DNA of 47,797 bases from Chitinophagaceae bacterium UBA4857 (GTDB lineage Bacteria; Bacteroidota; Bacteroidia; Chitinophagales; Chitinophagaceae). A model generated the notes under the pieces. That model was not told the origin of the DNA, made no database searches, and was given only the letters and a program-made list of their open reading frames with translations. Of the stretch, positions 47,761 to 47,797 are shown piece after piece (within the stretch, counting starts at the first letter, position 1; each line of letters starts with the position of its first letter). The translations under genes and the position numbers were made by a program. The DNA is taken from NCBI GenBank assembly GCA_002399735.1, contig DHEF01000013.1, forward strand, positions 1 to 47,797, given 5' to 3'.

Positions 47761-47797
47761 CAAGTGATAGTATTTAATTCATTTCCACTGGAAATAA

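Larger units (their letters stand above)
47496..47797. repeat. Element with 24-base inverted ends (TTATTTCCAG ...)
   Basis: TTATTTCCAGAGGAAATGAA (47498 on) is inverted relative to TTCATTTCCACTGGAAATAA at the window end. Between them are a terminator and the composite family I module. The reverse complement of the last 45 bases matches the first bases of the window. Confidence 0.65.

Noticed and set aside
1..47797. tRNA, rRNA, riboswitch or integron genes
   Set aside because: No cloverleaf with conserved TTCGA loop, rRNA core, or standard riboswitch motif was recognised by eye; a tRNAscan/Rfam run would settle it.

Overview
This window looks like a chromosomal segment of a Bacteroidota bacterium, most likely order Chitinophagales / family Chitinophagaceae (the family is inferred). 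Signs of the phylum are the promoter -7 box TAnnTTTG before many genes, few Shine-Dalgarno sequences, a type IX secretion (T9SS) tail on a subtilase, a DUF3276 protein, HYC_CC_PP, a CarboxypepD-type TonB receptor and an HU-CCDC81 protein. The DNA is AT-rich. No rRNA, tRNA, transposase, phage gene or CRISPR array was recognised.

Layout. 1-7.1 kb: core metabolism (PaiB-like protein, atypical SDR, kynU, pyrF, sucC on the minus strand, then a purine nucleoside phosphorylase). 7.1-9.2 kb: a large porin-like barrel. 9.3-16.6 kb: a run of plus-strand genes that reads as one metal (probably copper) handling locus: HYC_CC_PP protein, two secreted HMA proteins, TlpA thioredoxin, outer-membrane barrel, an HMA-AraC regulator fusion, an HMA-MauE membrane fusion and a TonB-dependent receptor. 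16.6-19.6 kb: ECF sigma factor, putative anti-sigma factor and GT-C-like membrane protein on the minus strand, with a small DUF6249-type membrane protein divergent. 20-22.5 kb: carA, a membrane protein, aroQ. 23.3-29.8 kb: TPR histidine kinase, MORN-like protein, secreted esterase, ABC exporter pair, DUF3276. 29.9-36.7 kb: T9SS subtilase, lipoprotein, mnmA, ssb, Ldh-family dehydrogenase. 36.7-40.8 kb: an AT-rich accessory cassette of four lipoprotein genes, the first with a HEVMH metallopeptidase-like domain and the last two paralogous to each other. 40.9-47.4 kb: a small basic protein, DoxX, then a TPR / outer-membrane barrel / HU-CCDC81 operon.

The intergenic DNA is dense with repeats. The main family has about a dozen copies of an 80-90 bp modular element (modules CCCTTGCGTCGCACTCTTG and AATTCTATTGGGCATTGTG) in both orientations. 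There is also a foldback repeat present twice in inverted orientation around the first gene block, a nested foldback at 22.7-23.0 kb, short structured elements, and degenerate tandem word arrays. Several genes have the -7 box 2-4 nt before the start codon, which predicts leaderless mRNAs.

The strongest candidates for undescribed biology are the HMA/thiol metal locus with its fused regulator, the metallopeptidase-lipoprotein cassette, and the modular repeat family.
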